Positions 8,364-16,618 of a stretch of 64,000 nucleotides of DNA are shown in pieces. How positions within the stretch are numbered: position 1 is the stretch's first letter; every line of letters begins with the position of its first letter. Source of the stretch: Fimbriimonadaceae bacterium (GTDB lineage Bacteria; Armatimonadota; Fimbriimonadia; Fimbriimonadales; Fimbriimonadaceae); the NCBI GenBank assembly GCA_019694835.1, contig JAIBBE010000057.1:1-64000 (forward strand), given 5' to 3'. Below the pieces are notes generated by a model. That model saw nothing but the letters and a program-made list of their open reading frames with translations, was not told where the DNA came from and searched no databases. Made by a program: the position numbers and the translations under genes.

Positions 8364-9812
8364 ATGAGCTTGCCGATTGAGGAACTAACTCCGCGCCAAA
8401 TTGTCGCCCAACTGGACCGCTACATCGTCGGCCAAGACGCGGCCAAGCGCGCGGTGGCGGTGGCCCTTCGCAACCGATACCGCCGCCTCAAACTGCCGGC
8501 GCAGGACCGCGACGACATCATCCCGAAGAATATCCTGATGATCGGGCCGACTGGCGTCGGAAAGACCGAAATCGCGCGTCGTCTGGCTCAACTTGCGCGT
8601 GCGCCCTTCATCAAGGTCGAGGCGACGAAGTTCACCGAAGTTGGCTACGTCGGGCGAGATGTCGAGTCGATGATTCGGGACCTCGCCAATGCGGCGGTTC
8701 GCCTGGTCGAACGCGAGCGAACCGATGCTGTCTTGCCTGAAGCCGAAAACCAGGCGCTCGAACGGCTCGTCGACCTCGTCGAAGACCTCGTCCCACGCCC
8801 GGAGCGCAAGCGCCGGGAAGTTGGGCCAGACGCAGAAGGCGCCCAAACGGCCCTCGTCCAGCAGACGTTCGGTGTGTTCGGGCACACGTTCGAGGTGCCC
8901 AACGAGGGCTACGAGTTCGAAGAGGAAGACGAGGCCGAGCGTGATGCCCGTCGCGCCAAGCTTCGCCGCGAGATCGAAGCCGGTGACCACGACGAGTTGA
9001 TGGTCGAGTTCTATGTCGAGGAGGCTCAGAACCAGTTCCTGCAAGTGTTCACGCCGCAAGGCATGGAGGAGATGGGACTCGACATGGCGAACTTCGGAGG
9101 GGCCCACTCACGCCATTCCTCGAAACGCATGAGCGTGGCCGATGCCCGGCCATTCCTCGTGGATCAGGAAGCCCGCAAACTCCTCGACACCCACAGCCTT
9201 AACCGCGAGGCCATTTCCAGGGCCGAACAGACCGGGATCATCTTCCTCGACGAGATCGACAAAGTCGCTGGCAAGAGCGGCGGCAGCGGCCCGGACGTGT
9301 CGCGTGAAGGCGTGCAGCGGGATTTGCTCCCCGTCATCGAAGGATCGACGGTTGCGACCAAATACGGCCCCCTGCGCACCGACCACATCCTCTTCATCGC
9401 CGCTGGCGCCTTCCACATTTCCAAGCCGAGCGACCTAATCCCCGAACTGCAAGGTCGCTTGCCGATCCGGGTCGAACTAGAAAATCTGACCGAGACCGAC
9501 TTCCGTCGCATCCTCAATGAACCACAGAATGCTCTCACGAAGCAATATGAGAAGCTGCTTGCCGTGGAGGGAGTCAAGGTCGAGTTCACGGCGGATGCAC
9601 TCGACGAAATCGCCCATTTCGCCCTGCAGGTCAACCAAACGATGGAAAACATTGGGGCGCGGCGCCTTCACACGGTCCTTGAGAAGCTCCTTGAGGACAT
9701 CTTGTACCAGGCACCCGAGATCGAGGCAAAACACATCGTTTACGACGGGGCGCGGGTGCGTGAGCGGCTACAAGGACTGGGTGACCCCACGACCGCCAAC
9801 ACTCTTATTTGA
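8364..9812 (+). CDS. hslU: HslU, ATPase subunit of the HslUV protease
   Basis: HslU is the AAA+ unfoldase that feeds substrates into the HslV peptidase. The 482 residues include Walker A GPTGVGKTE (61-69), the pore loop GYVG (94-97), a charged intermediate I-domain (about 110-245), Walker B IIFLDEIDK (292-300), and a sensor-2 region ending NIGARRLHTVLEKLLEDILY. The C-terminal tail, which docks into HslV in known complexes, ends ANTLI. The gene usually follows hslV directly. Here no hslV is in the window and the upstream gene is divergent fahA. Confidence 0.95.
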   Translation: MSLPIEELTPRQIVAQLDRYIVGQDAAKRAVAVALRNRYRRLKLPAQDRDDIIPKNILMIGPTGVGKTEIARRLAQLARAPFIKVEATKFTEVGYVGRDVESMIRDLANAAVRLVERERTDAVLPEAENQALERLVDLVEDLVPRPERKRREVGPDAEGAQTALVQQTFGVFGHTFEVPNEGYEFEEEDEAERDARRAKLRREIEAGDHDELMVEFYVEEAQNQFLQVFTPQGMEEMGLDMANFGGAHSRHSSKRMSVADARPFLVDQEARKLLDTHSLNREAISRAEQTGIIFLDEIDKVAGKSGGSGPDVSREGVQRDLLPVIEGSTVATKYGPLRTDHILFIAAGAFHISKPSDLIPELQGRLPIRVELENLTETDFRRILNEPQNALTKQYEKLLAVEGVKVEFTADALDEIAHFALQVNQTMENIGARRLHTVLEKLLEDILYQAPEIEAKHIVYDGARVRERLQGLGDPTTANTLI

Positions 9813-9986
9813 ACCCCGGTAATGAAGCTGGTCCACCGCATCTAGTTTATTGCATCAGAAACTCATCACTTAAGCCGGGGTCTGCGTGCAATTGTATGAA
9901 GAAGGGGCCCGCCCGTAGGGCCAACACAAATTGCAGGCTTCCGGGTTAAGAGTGACCCGCAGAATTACTGGACTTGAAGCGCCCCC

Positions 9987-10015
9987 TTGGCAATTCGAGA
10001 AAAGACTGCTAAACT
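9987..10015 (+). promoter_or_regulatory. Candidate sigma-70-type promoter for the PEP-CTERM gene
   Basis: TTGGCA at 9987-9992 and TAAACT at 10010-10015 are spaced by exactly 17 bp, about 30 bp upstream of the ATG at 10045. The -35 matches 5 of 6 consensus bases and the -10 matches 4 of 6. The support is sequence resemblance only. Confidence 0.4.
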
Positions 10016-10044
10016 CACAGTGATTTTACATTGGAGGGGATTTC

Positions 10045-10665
10045 ATGCAGAAATTTCTTGGCTTAGCTTTGGCCGCTGCTGTTCTTTCGTCTGGAGCCAG
10101 CGCGAACTCGATCACGACGTTATTCAACCGCAACAACGGTGGAAGCAACGGCGGTGCTGTCTACTTTGATGCCGTGACCAACGCTTCGGCCCTGTCCGTG
10201 ACCGGCCTCGACACGGGCACGAACGACACCGGCATCTTCTTCACGTACACCGTTTACGCAAGGGCTGGCACGAGTGTCGGCTTCGAGAACACGAACGTTG
10301 GCTGGTCCGTCGTGGCGACGGGAAGCGGCACCGGTGCCGGTATCAACGTTCCTACGCCGGTGACTCTGGACGCTCCATTCTTGCTGGCCGCGAACAGCAC
10401 CACTGGCCTGGCCCTGGTCATTGGCGCGACTGCGGGCCACGACTACTCCGGCACGGGCACGAGTCCCGCACCAGGTGCTCTCCAGTACTCGAATGCGGAC
10501 ATCACCCTGAACCTTGGTGCAGCTGGCAACGTGCCATTCTCCGGTACGCCCTTCCGACCCAGAATCTGGAACGGGACGCTCCACTACACCGTGGTGCCTG
10601 AGCCTGCAACGATGGCGGCCTTGGCCATGGGTGCCCTCGTGTTGATTCGACGCCGCCGCAAATAG
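10045..10665 (+). CDS. PEP-CTERM sorting-domain protein
   Basis: This 206-residue exported protein has a signal peptide (MQKFLGLALAAAVLSSGASA) and a C-terminal PEP-CTERM tripartite signal: VPEPAT, a hydrophobic stretch MAALAMGALVLI, and RRRRK. Such tails are recognised by exosortase, which is not in this window. The middle part is rich in Gly, Thr, Asn and Ala with beta-strand character and no catalytic motif, as is common for these extracellular matrix proteins. AGGGG lies 7 nt upstream of the ATG, a promoter-like pair lies upstream, and a strong terminator follows. Confidence 0.88.
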   Translation: MQKFLGLALAAAVLSSGASANSITTLFNRNNGGSNGGAVYFDAVTNASALSVTGLDTGTNDTGIFFTYTVYARAGTSVGFENTNVGWSVVATGSGTGAGINVPTPVTLDAPFLLAANSTTGLALVIGATAGHDYSGTGTSPAPGALQYSNADITLNLGAAGNVPFSGTPFRPRIWNGTLHYTVVPEPATMAALAMGALVLIRRRRK

Positions 10666-10684
10666 GGCGCGCCCGTCGGATTTT

Positions 10685-10715
10685 AAGGAGTCTCGGTGCA
10701 GCACCGAGGCTCCTT
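10685..10715 (+). terminator. Terminator after the PEP-CTERM gene
   Basis: A 14-bp stem (AAGGAGTCTCGGTG / CACCGAGGCTCCTT, one G-T wobble) with a 3-nt loop is followed by GTTGTCT. It lies 20 bp after the stop codon at 10665. Confidence 0.7.
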
Positions 10716-10795
10716 GTTGTCTCTGGAACCCAGCAGCCACGTTTGGCGTTAGTTGGAGAGAGGGTCGAGGCCCTCCAGAGGTACACTCAGGATTC

Positions 10796-11050
10796 GTGAG
10801 CAAAAAGCCGTTGCCGGTTCCCGTATGGTGGAAGAACACCTACTTCTGGATCGCCGCGATTCTCTTTCTGGTGGGAATCATCGGTCTCCCGTTCTTCGGC
10901 GGCAACCAGGCCATCCGCGATCCCGGCCAGATCGAGGAAGATCACATCTGGATGATCTACTGGGGCGGCGCAGTCGTGATGCTGATCAACGGCGTTATCA
11001 GCCACCGAATGACGGTTCAGCAATACAAAGAAGAGGTCGGAGAAGAGTAA
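10796..11050 (+). CDS. Small two-helix membrane protein, unrecognised
   Basis: This 84-residue protein starts at GTG 10796. It has two predicted membrane helices, FWIAAILFLVGIIGLPFFGG (about 17-36) and WMIYWGGAVVMLINGVI (about 52-68), joined by an acidic loop. The C-terminus is charged (QQYKEEVGEE). It is followed after 1 bp by a small zinc-ribbon-like gene, so the two are probably co-transcribed. No family is recognised. Confidence 0.65.
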   Translation: MSKKPLPVPVWWKNTYFWIAAILFLVGIIGLPFFGGNQAIRDPGQIEEDHIWMIYWGGAVVMLINGVISHRMTVQQYKEEVGEE

Positions 11051-11051
11051 C

Positions 11052-11276
11052 GTGGTCCATTGTTCGATTTGCGGGAAGCCTATGCCCAAGGTTCCCACCT
11101 GGCTCTCGGTGGTCAACACCGAGTTCGTCTGCTGCAAGGATAAGACCTTGCGCAGCATCACCGAAGTCCGCCCCGAGGAGCTTCAGCCCCAAGCCGTTCG
11201 CAACGAAATGGCTGACCTTGCGGGCGTTGACGCCTTCGTCGAAGAAGACGAGAAGGAAGAGGAAGAAGAGGCCTAG
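11052..11276 (+). CDS. Small zinc-ribbon-like protein, unrecognised
   Basis: This 74-residue protein starts at GTG 11052, one base after the previous stop. It has the paired-cysteine pattern CSICGKPMPK with a later CC pair in FVCCKDKT, consistent with a small zinc-binding fold. The C-terminus is a strongly acidic tail (EEDEKEEEEE). The function is unknown. Its stop overlaps the convergent gene at 11273 by 4 bp. Confidence 0.62.
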   Translation: MVHCSICGKPMPKVPTWLSVVNTEFVCCKDKTLRSITEVRPEELQPQAVRNEMADLAGVDAFVEEDEKEEEEEA

Positions 11277-11542
11277 CGCCGCAACTCCGCGACTATCGCA
11301 TCGATCCACTCTGCGGACCGGTTCTTGGCCACCTTGAACCAGGTCCGTTTGTCTTTTGCCGACCACGTAAACTCCAAAACGCCGGTCTGACCGGGCTTCT
11401 TGAGGTGCCAATGCACACTGCCGGGGTAGGTGGCAAGGGTCGTCCTCAAGGTGACGACAAGGCCGTGCGTCGCGACGAATGACGCGAGCCAGGCCTCGGG
11501 TTCCCCCGCAATGATATCGAACTCTCCATCGAAGTGGGGCAT
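11273..11542 (-). CDS. Small hypothetical protein
   Basis: This 89-residue protein has no signal peptide or cysteine motif. It reads as one alternating alpha/beta unit: GEPEAWLASFVATHG, then VHWHLKKPGQTGVLEFTW, then a C-terminal helix SAEWIDAIVAELR. The pattern suggests a small soluble protein, possibly a DNA- or protein-binding module. I do not recognise it. Confidence 0.55.
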   Translation of the reverse strand: MPHFDGEFDIIAGEPEAWLASFVATHGLVVTLRTTLATYPGSVHWHLKKPGQTGVLEFTWSAKDKRTWFKVAKNRSAEWIDAIVAELRR

Positions 11543-11703
11543 CGTTCTCTCGGCAAAGCGGATCGGGGTCTCGCACAGATCTTAGCCCGGATAACGGTGA
11601 CACCGGTACAAGGACCCAACCTGAAAACTCGACCGGTTTTTCAGCGTCTAGAGAATCATCGATCCCGTTTGCGGAATCCATAGGTTACGATAGGTTAGAA
11701 AAA

Positions 11704-12255
11704 GTGGACGCTGCATCAATCAATCCTTCTGATCATGAACACCCGCTCTACGCGCTCTTCCGAGAGCACGTCAGTCACTCGCTGCATCAAACCGATGGCC
11801 TCCTCGCCGAACCGGATGTCGAGGATTACATGGCGCGGCTCATGCTCACCTTCCTCCACACCGACCGCATCTTCGCGATTCGCGACAAGTCCGGGCGGCG
11901 CTTGGCCTCGGTCGCCGAAATGGTCGCCGAGGGCGACATCCGGTTGAATGCCGACTCCTTCGAGCGTGAGCGGGAGGTTCACAAGCACATCGGCGATTTC
12001 ATCCTGTTCTGGTCGGGCATCTATCCGGAGTTTCTGCGCCATCTCAAGCTGCACTTCGGCTGCGACCTGATCTGCGACTACACCCGACAAGGCCGCGAGA
12101 GCTACTATGTCGTCAGCACCTTCGACCACGCGCCGTACGACCGCGAGGCCAACACCTTCCGCAAGCTGAGCAGCCGCTTCGAAGAGTACACATTCTGCCT
12201 ACGCCAGGTTCGCGAAACGATTCCCCTCAGCCTTCATCAGGGCGGCAGCGCGTAG
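11704..12255 (+). CDS. Conserved-looking hypothetical protein
   Basis: This 183-residue soluble protein starts at GTG 11704. It is mostly helical and rich in His, Asp and aromatic residues (HEHPLYALFREHVSHSLHQ, FILFWSGIYPEFLRHLKLHF, GRESYYVVSTFDHAPYD). I do not recognise a family. The stop at 12255 is only 12 bp before the dioxygenase gene on the same strand, so the two probably form one transcript. Confidence 0.68.
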   Translation: MDAASINPSDHEHPLYALFREHVSHSLHQTDGLLAEPDVEDYMARLMLTFLHTDRIFAIRDKSGRRLASVAEMVAEGDIRLNADSFEREREVHKHIGDFILFWSGIYPEFLRHLKLHFGCDLICDYTRQGRESYYVVSTFDHAPYDREANTFRKLSSRFEEYTFCLRQVRETIPLSLHQGGSA

Positions 12256-12267
12256 TAGACTCGATGC

Positions 12268-13062
12268 ATGCGCACCGACCTCACGCCGGAGGGAATTCAA
12301 GCCTATCGTCGCGACGGCTTCATCGTGCTCCACGACTTTCTGACCGCCGACGAGCTCGACGATTGGCGCACGCAGGTTGGCGAGGCGGTGGCGGAGCGAC
12401 TGGCCTCCAAAGGTGCCTTGCAGAACCAGAACGACCCCGACTCTTACTATGCGCAGGTGTTCACCCAATGCCTGAAACTCGCTGACACTCATGCCGGGGT
12501 TCGGCGACTCATGCTTGATCCTCGTCTCGGAAAGCTCGCCGCAGAACTCGCAGAGGTTGACGGCATTCGCATCTGGCACGATCAAGCCCTGTTCAAGCCA
12601 CCCTTCGGCAATCCCACCGGCTGGCACCTCGACAATCCGTACTGGTCGTTTACTTCGCCCGATTCCATCAGCCTGTGGGTCGCCCTCGATGACGCGACCG
12701 AATCCAACGGCTGCCTCTACTACTTGCCAGGCACTCATCGGACGGCGCGCAACGAGAACGCGGGTATCGGGACGAACATGGCGGACCTCTTCAAGGTCTA
12801 TCCGGAGTGGCGCAACATCGATCCCGTGGCCACGCCATGTAAGGCAGGGTCTGCGGTCCTCCACAACGGACTGGTCGCACACGGTGCCGGGGCCAACATG
12901 ACGGCCCGCCCTCGCCGAGCCATGACGTGCGCTTACATGCCAGACGGAGCAGTGTTCAACGGCGTGCAGAACGTGCTCCCGGACGAATACTACGCCTCGC
13001 TTCAAGTCGGAGACGTGCTGAACGACGCCGTCATCAACCCCCTCGTTTGGCGAAGGCATTAG
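12268..13062 (+). CDS. Phytanoyl-CoA dioxygenase family protein
   Basis: This is a 264-residue Fe(II)/2-oxoglutarate-dependent oxygenase. The metal triad is visible as H-x-D in GWHLDNPYW and a distal His in VLHNGLVAHGAG, with a following Arg in RPRRAMTCAYMPD for 2-oxoglutarate. SISLWVALDDATESNGCLYY and LPGTHR are typical PhyH blocks. Members hydroxylate diverse small molecules and the substrate here cannot be named. It follows the hypothetical gene by 12 bp and converges with the sigma-factor gene (4-bp overlap). Confidence 0.9.
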   Translation: MRTDLTPEGIQAYRRDGFIVLHDFLTADELDDWRTQVGEAVAERLASKGALQNQNDPDSYYAQVFTQCLKLADTHAGVRRLMLDPRLGKLAAELAEVDGIRIWHDQALFKPPFGNPTGWHLDNPYWSFTSPDSISLWVALDDATESNGCLYYLPGTHRTARNENAGIGTNMADLFKVYPEWRNIDPVATPCKAGSAVLHNGLVAHGAGANMTARPRRAMTCAYMPDGAVFNGVQNVLPDEYYASLQVGDVLNDAVINPLVWRRH

Positions 13063-13640
13063 GCGAAGAAATCGGACGCGAGGAGGATTTTGCGCAGCTT
13101 CTCCAAGCACCGCGCCCGCGTGGGCCCAATTGCCCCAACGGGCATCGACAGCTTCTGGGAGATTTCGAGATAGGAGGCCTCCTCGTCGGCATAGAGAAGG
13201 TCCAACAAGGTTTGGCACTTGCCGCCGAGTTTGATGAGCGCCTGCCGGACCTCGGACGTCTCCACCGCTTGGAGCGCGCTAGCCTCCGCCCCAGCTTCCT
13301 CATCGGCGACGAGTTCTTCAAGCCCGCGCTCGTCGGGTCCTCCGCTGGAAGTCGTGCGGGATGCGATTCGACGCAAGCGAATCGACTCGCGCGAGGCGGT
13401 TACCGCAACCCACTTGGGTAGGGTCTGGGCATTGTCGATGCGGTCGAGCGAACGGTAGAGAGCGAGGAACGTCGCTTGAAAGACGTCGTTGGCGTCATCG
13501 TCGCTGAGGCCCATGCGCTTCGGAATGGAGTACACGAGGCGCTGAAGCTGCTCGACCAATTCGCCCCAAGCAACGCTATCGCCTTGTCGGCAACGCTGGA
13601 GCAATCGGGGTAAATCCGCCGCTTCGTCCTTCCAACCCAT
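13059..13640 (-). CDS. ECF-type RNA polymerase sigma factor
   Basis: This 193-residue protein has sigma region 2 (LQRLVYSIPKRMGLSDDDAN with DVFQATFLALYRSLDRI, then KWVAVTASRESIRLRR) and a region 4 helix-turn-helix (YLEISQKLSMPVGAIGPTRA), with the usual helix RCLEKLRKIL after it. Length and two-domain layout fit the ECF group. No anti-sigma gene lies downstream, since the next gene is convergent. The nearest divergent gene is the exported nuclease-like protein at 13748, a possible target by position only. Confidence 0.9.
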   Translation of the reverse strand: MGWKDEAADLPRLLQRCRQGDSVAWGELVEQLQRLVYSIPKRMGLSDDDANDVFQATFLALYRSLDRIDNAQTLPKWVAVTASRESIRLRRIASRTTSSGGPDERGLEELVADEEAGAEASALQAVETSEVRQALIKLGGKCQTLLDLLYADEEASYLEISQKLSMPVGAIGPTRARCLEKLRKILLASDFFA

Positions 13641-13747
13641 TCGATGATGAGTATATCGCGACAGGTCCCGCGCGCATTACCAGGATGGAATTGGGTTCGA
13701 AAAGTGATAAAATAGGTGGTCGAATTGGTACGATTCGTCCCCTTGCT

Positions 13748-15112
13748 ATGAAGTTTGCTCACCTCTCACGCGTCTCCCTGCTCGCCGTTGCGATGGCGAT
13801 TTCGGGCTATTCCTCTGCCCAACTGCGCGTCGCGCAGTGGAATGTCACCAACTACACCAGCGGACGCATCACCGAGTTTCAGACTGCGATTTACGGCATG
13901 TACGAGGGACGATCGATGAAACCGGATGTCTTCATCGGCCAAGAGTTCATTTCCCAGACCTCGGTGAACAACTTCCTCGCTATACTGAACACGGCTCCGG
14001 GCAGCCCTGGCGACTGGGCGGCGGCACCCTTCATCGATGGAACGGATACTGACGGCGCGTTCTTCTATCGAACGAGCAAGGTGGACTTCCTGGGAACGAC
14101 GATCGTGGCGGCGGGTTCGACCTCTACGAGCAACCAGCCGCGCAACAGCTACCGCCACGACGTTCGCCTCAAGGGCTACGGCACCGCCGCCGGGGCAACC
14201 CTTGCCTGCTACAACTCGCACATGAAGTCGGGGAGCACGTCGACGGACCAAGATCGTCGGCAGATCGAGGCATCGCGCGTCGTGACGAACCTGAGCACAC
14301 TGCCCGCGGGCACCCAGTTTGTCTATGGCGGTGACTTCAACATCCAGTCGTCGAGCCAACAGGCGTTTCAGACCCTGGTCGGGGCGAGCTACAATACTGG
14401 CCCCTTCCGCGATCCGATCAAGACGCCAGGAAGCTGGAACAACAACGCCGCGTTCCGATTCGTGCACACCCAAGACCCAGCGGTGCAGATGGATGATCGT
14501 CTGGACTTCTTGCTCGTCTCCCCAGGTCTCACCGACGGCCAAGGCTTTGAGTATGTGGGCAACTCGAGTCTCAGCTACAGCACGACAACCTGGAACGACC
14601 CCAACCACTCCTATCGAGCATGGGGCAATGACGGGACGAGCTACGACGGATTGCTCACGGTAGCCGGAAACACCATGGTGGGCAGCGTGATCGCTCAGGC
14701 CCTCCTCGATTCGGCAGCTGGCCTTGGCCACCTGCCGGTGTTCCTCGATCTCAAGGTGCCACCCAAGGGTGCCCTTTCGACCGTTGCGATCGACTTCGGA
14801 ATCGTCAGCGTCGGCCAGAACGTGACAAAGCCCCTTCAGGTCACCAACACCGGCGACGTGAACCTCTGGACCGCGAACGGAATCTCCCCGTTGAGCTACA
14901 CGCTGAATGTCGGCAACTCGAACTTCTCCGTTGCGACCGGTCCTTATTCAGACCCTGCCGGTGGCGGCAGCAACACCCACCAGGTCCGCATCGACACGAC
15001 GACGCCCGGTTCGAAATCAGCGGTCCTCACGGTAATGACGAACGACCCCGTTCAGCCGGTCAAGAACGTTGTGCTGAAAGGGCTTGTCAAGGCCCTGTTG
15101 CCGCCTCCCTAA
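13748..15112 (+). CDS. Secreted endonuclease/exonuclease/phosphatase-like protein with choice-of-anchor-D-type domain
   Basis: The start at 13748 gives a clean signal peptide (MKFAHLSRVSLLAVAMAISG...SA). The body is a DNase I-like EEP fold: QWNVTNYTSG (Asn), FIGQEF (Glu), YNSHMKSGS (His) and YGGDFNIQ (Asp-x-Asn). The last EEP motif, usually SDH, reads LGHLPVFLD, so the catalytic His is present but its orienting Asp is missing. The C-terminal 110 residues (TVAIDFGIVSVGQNVTKPLQ onward) match the Ig-like ASPM/SPD-2/Hydin or choice-of-anchor D type. It may be an extracellular nuclease or phosphodiesterase, and activity is uncertain. Confidence 0.82.
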   Translation: MKFAHLSRVSLLAVAMAISGYSSAQLRVAQWNVTNYTSGRITEFQTAIYGMYEGRSMKPDVFIGQEFISQTSVNNFLAILNTAPGSPGDWAAAPFIDGTDTDGAFFYRTSKVDFLGTTIVAAGSTSTSNQPRNSYRHDVRLKGYGTAAGATLACYNSHMKSGSTSTDQDRRQIEASRVVTNLSTLPAGTQFVYGGDFNIQSSSQQAFQTLVGASYNTGPFRDPIKTPGSWNNNAAFRFVHTQDPAVQMDDRLDFLLVSPGLTDGQGFEYVGNSSLSYSTTTWNDPNHSYRAWGNDGTSYDGLLTVAGNTMVGSVIAQALLDSAAGLGHLPVFLDLKVPPKGALSTVAIDFGIVSVGQNVTKPLQVTNTGDVNLWTANGISPLSYTLNVGNSNFSVATGPYSDPAGGGSNTHQVRIDTTTPGSKSAVLTVMTNDPVQPVKNVVLKGLVKALLPPP

Positions 15113-15133
15113 CATGTGAACTCGACGCAGAGG

Positions 15134-15296
15134 GTCCCCTCCCCCGATACGGGTTAGGGTTAGGGAGGGGGCGCGTGCTCTTGGTCGGGGAAGACTGCGG
15201 CATCGGCGACCGATCGCAAAACCCGATTTGGAATGCATACGACAATCGAAAGCACGCGCCCCCTCCCTGTCCCTCCCCCGTATCGGGGGAGGGGAC
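15134..15296. repeat. Nested palindromic element, family D (copy 1)
   Basis: Outer arms of 20 bp match perfectly (15134-15153 and 15277-15296, starting GTCCCCTCCCCCGATACGGG). Inner arms of 17 bp also match perfectly (15163-15179 and 15251-15267, GGGAGGGGGCGCGTGCT). The element fills the gap between two convergent genes. A relative is at 38200-38359. Confidence 0.85.
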
Positions 15297-15328
15297 GCGT
15301 TTGCAGTTCGCGCAGCGCAACAGCATCT

Positions 15329-15364
15329 CTTGTCGGCCCCGGCCCCTGAGTTGACCAAGACGTG
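15329..15364. repeat. Partial copy of the trpB 3' end
   Basis: Positions 15329-15364 repeat 15436-15471 (inside trpB, codons for VLVNLSGRG) with one substitution and two single-base indels. A second similarity, GAGGGGACGCG at 15289 and 15364, frames this copy, so a diverged direct repeat of about 75-107 bp spans the trpB end and the family D element. Confidence 0.75.
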
Positions 15365-15399
15365 AGGGGACGCGACTGCAATTCTCGCGAAGATTCCTC

Positions 15400-16581
15400 T
15401 TACAGTTTGAGAATTCGTGCGGCGCTCTCCATGTCCTTGTCGCCCCGGCCGCTGAGGTTGACCAAGACGTGGGTGCCTGGCACGAAGAGGTCTGGCTCCA
15501 TGAGCGGGGCGAAGGCGTGAGCCGATTCAAAAGCAGGGATGATCCCCTCGTTTTGAGCGACCCATCGAAAAGCTCTCAGCGCTTCTTCATCGGTCGCCGA
15601 CCGGTAGGTCACGCGTCCAGTGTCCTTCAGGTGCGAGTGTTCGGCCCCGACCCCCGGATAGTCCAGTCCAGCGGACACCGAGTGGGTCGGAATGACTTGA
15701 CCGTCCTCATCCTGCATCAAGTAGGAGTAAGAGCCGTGAAGGACACCCGGCGAGCCTGCCGTCAAGGGGGCCGCATGCTGACCGCTGTCGAGGCCGAGAC
15801 CACCGGCTTCGATGCCCATCAGCTTGACCTCGGGGTCGTTCAAGAATCCACTAAAGAACCCTATCGCGTTCGACCCGCCGCCAACGCAAGCGATTCCCAC
15901 ATGGGGAAGGCGCCCATAGCGGGTCAGATATTGCTGCCTAGCCTCGATGCCGATGACGGATTGGAACTCCCGCACCATCTCGGGGTAGGGATGTGGGCCA
16001 GCAGCGGTGCCGATGATGTAGTGGGTGTCTCGCACGTTGGTGACCCAATCGCGCATCGCCTCGTTGAGCGCGTCCTTGAGGGTCTTGGTGCCGCTCGAGA
16101 CGGGGATGACTTTCGCTCCGAGCAACTTCATCCGAAAGACGTTGAGCTGCTGCCGCGCGCAGTCTTCCTCGCCCATATAGACCTCGCACTTCATGCCGAA
16201 CAGCGCGCAGACGGTTGCGGTTGCGACGCCGTGCTGGCCGGCCCCGGTCTCCGCGATAATCCTCGGCTTGCCCATCCGCCGGGCGAGGAGACATTGCCCG
16301 ATCGCGTTGTTGATCTTATGCGCACCGGTGTGGTTCAGGTCTTCGCGCTTGATGACGACATGCAGCCCAGTTTCTGCAGAGAGGCGGCGCGCTTCGGTAA
16401 TCGGGGTTGGACGTCCCACGAACTCGCGGAGGATGGCGTCGAACTCCATCCTGAACTCTGGCTCGGACCACGCCTTGGTAAATTCAGCATCGAGTTCATC
16501 GAGAGCTGGGATAAGGGTTTCCGGAACGTACCGCCCGCCATACTCTCCAAATCGTCCTTTCGTGCCAGAAGCTAGCGCCAT
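15400..16581 (-). CDS. trpB: Tryptophan synthase beta chain
   Basis: TrpB makes tryptophan from indole and serine. The 393 residues are typical of TrpB1, the form that pairs with TrpA. The PLP lysine is Lys89 in [10 protein letters not shown]. The indole-site Glu is in [23 protein letters not shown] is the phosphate-binding loop, and the activation segment [20 protein letters not shown] is normal. No trpA, trpC or other trp gene is adjacent. The 3' end has a degraded duplicate just downstream. Confidence 0.97.
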   Translation of the reverse strand: MALASGTKGRFGEYGGRYVPETLIPALDELDAEFTKAWSEPEFRMEFDAILREFVGRPTPITEARRLSAETGLHVVIKREDLNHTGAHKINNAIGQCLLARRMGKPRIIAETGAGQHGVATATVCALFGMKCEVYMGEEDCARQQLNVFRMKLLGAKVIPVSSGTKTLKDALNEAMRDWVTNVRDTHYIIGTAAGPHPYPEMVREFQSVIGIEARQQYLTRYGRLPHVGIACVGGGSNAIGFFSGFLNDPEVKLMGIEAGGLGLDSGQHAAPLTAGSPGVLHGSYSYLMQDEDGQVIPTHSVSAGLDYPGVGAEHSHLKDTGRVTYRSATDEEALRAFRWVAQNEGIIPAFESAHAFAPLMEPDLFVPGTHVLVNLSGRGDKDMESAARILKL

Positions 16582-16618
16582 TGACTCATTCTACAGGCTG
16601 ATCGGGCGACAAGTGCCG

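Noticed and set aside
9813..9986. Possible further palindromic element after hslU
   Set aside because: ACCCCGG at 9813 and CCGGGGT at 9876 form only a weak 7-bp pair with a long loop; it may be a degraded family B copy but cannot be supported.
15145..15166. Telomere-like GGGTTAGGGTTAGGG run
   Set aside because: It is part of a family D palindrome with a G-rich arm, only two units long, and inside a normal chromosomal gap.
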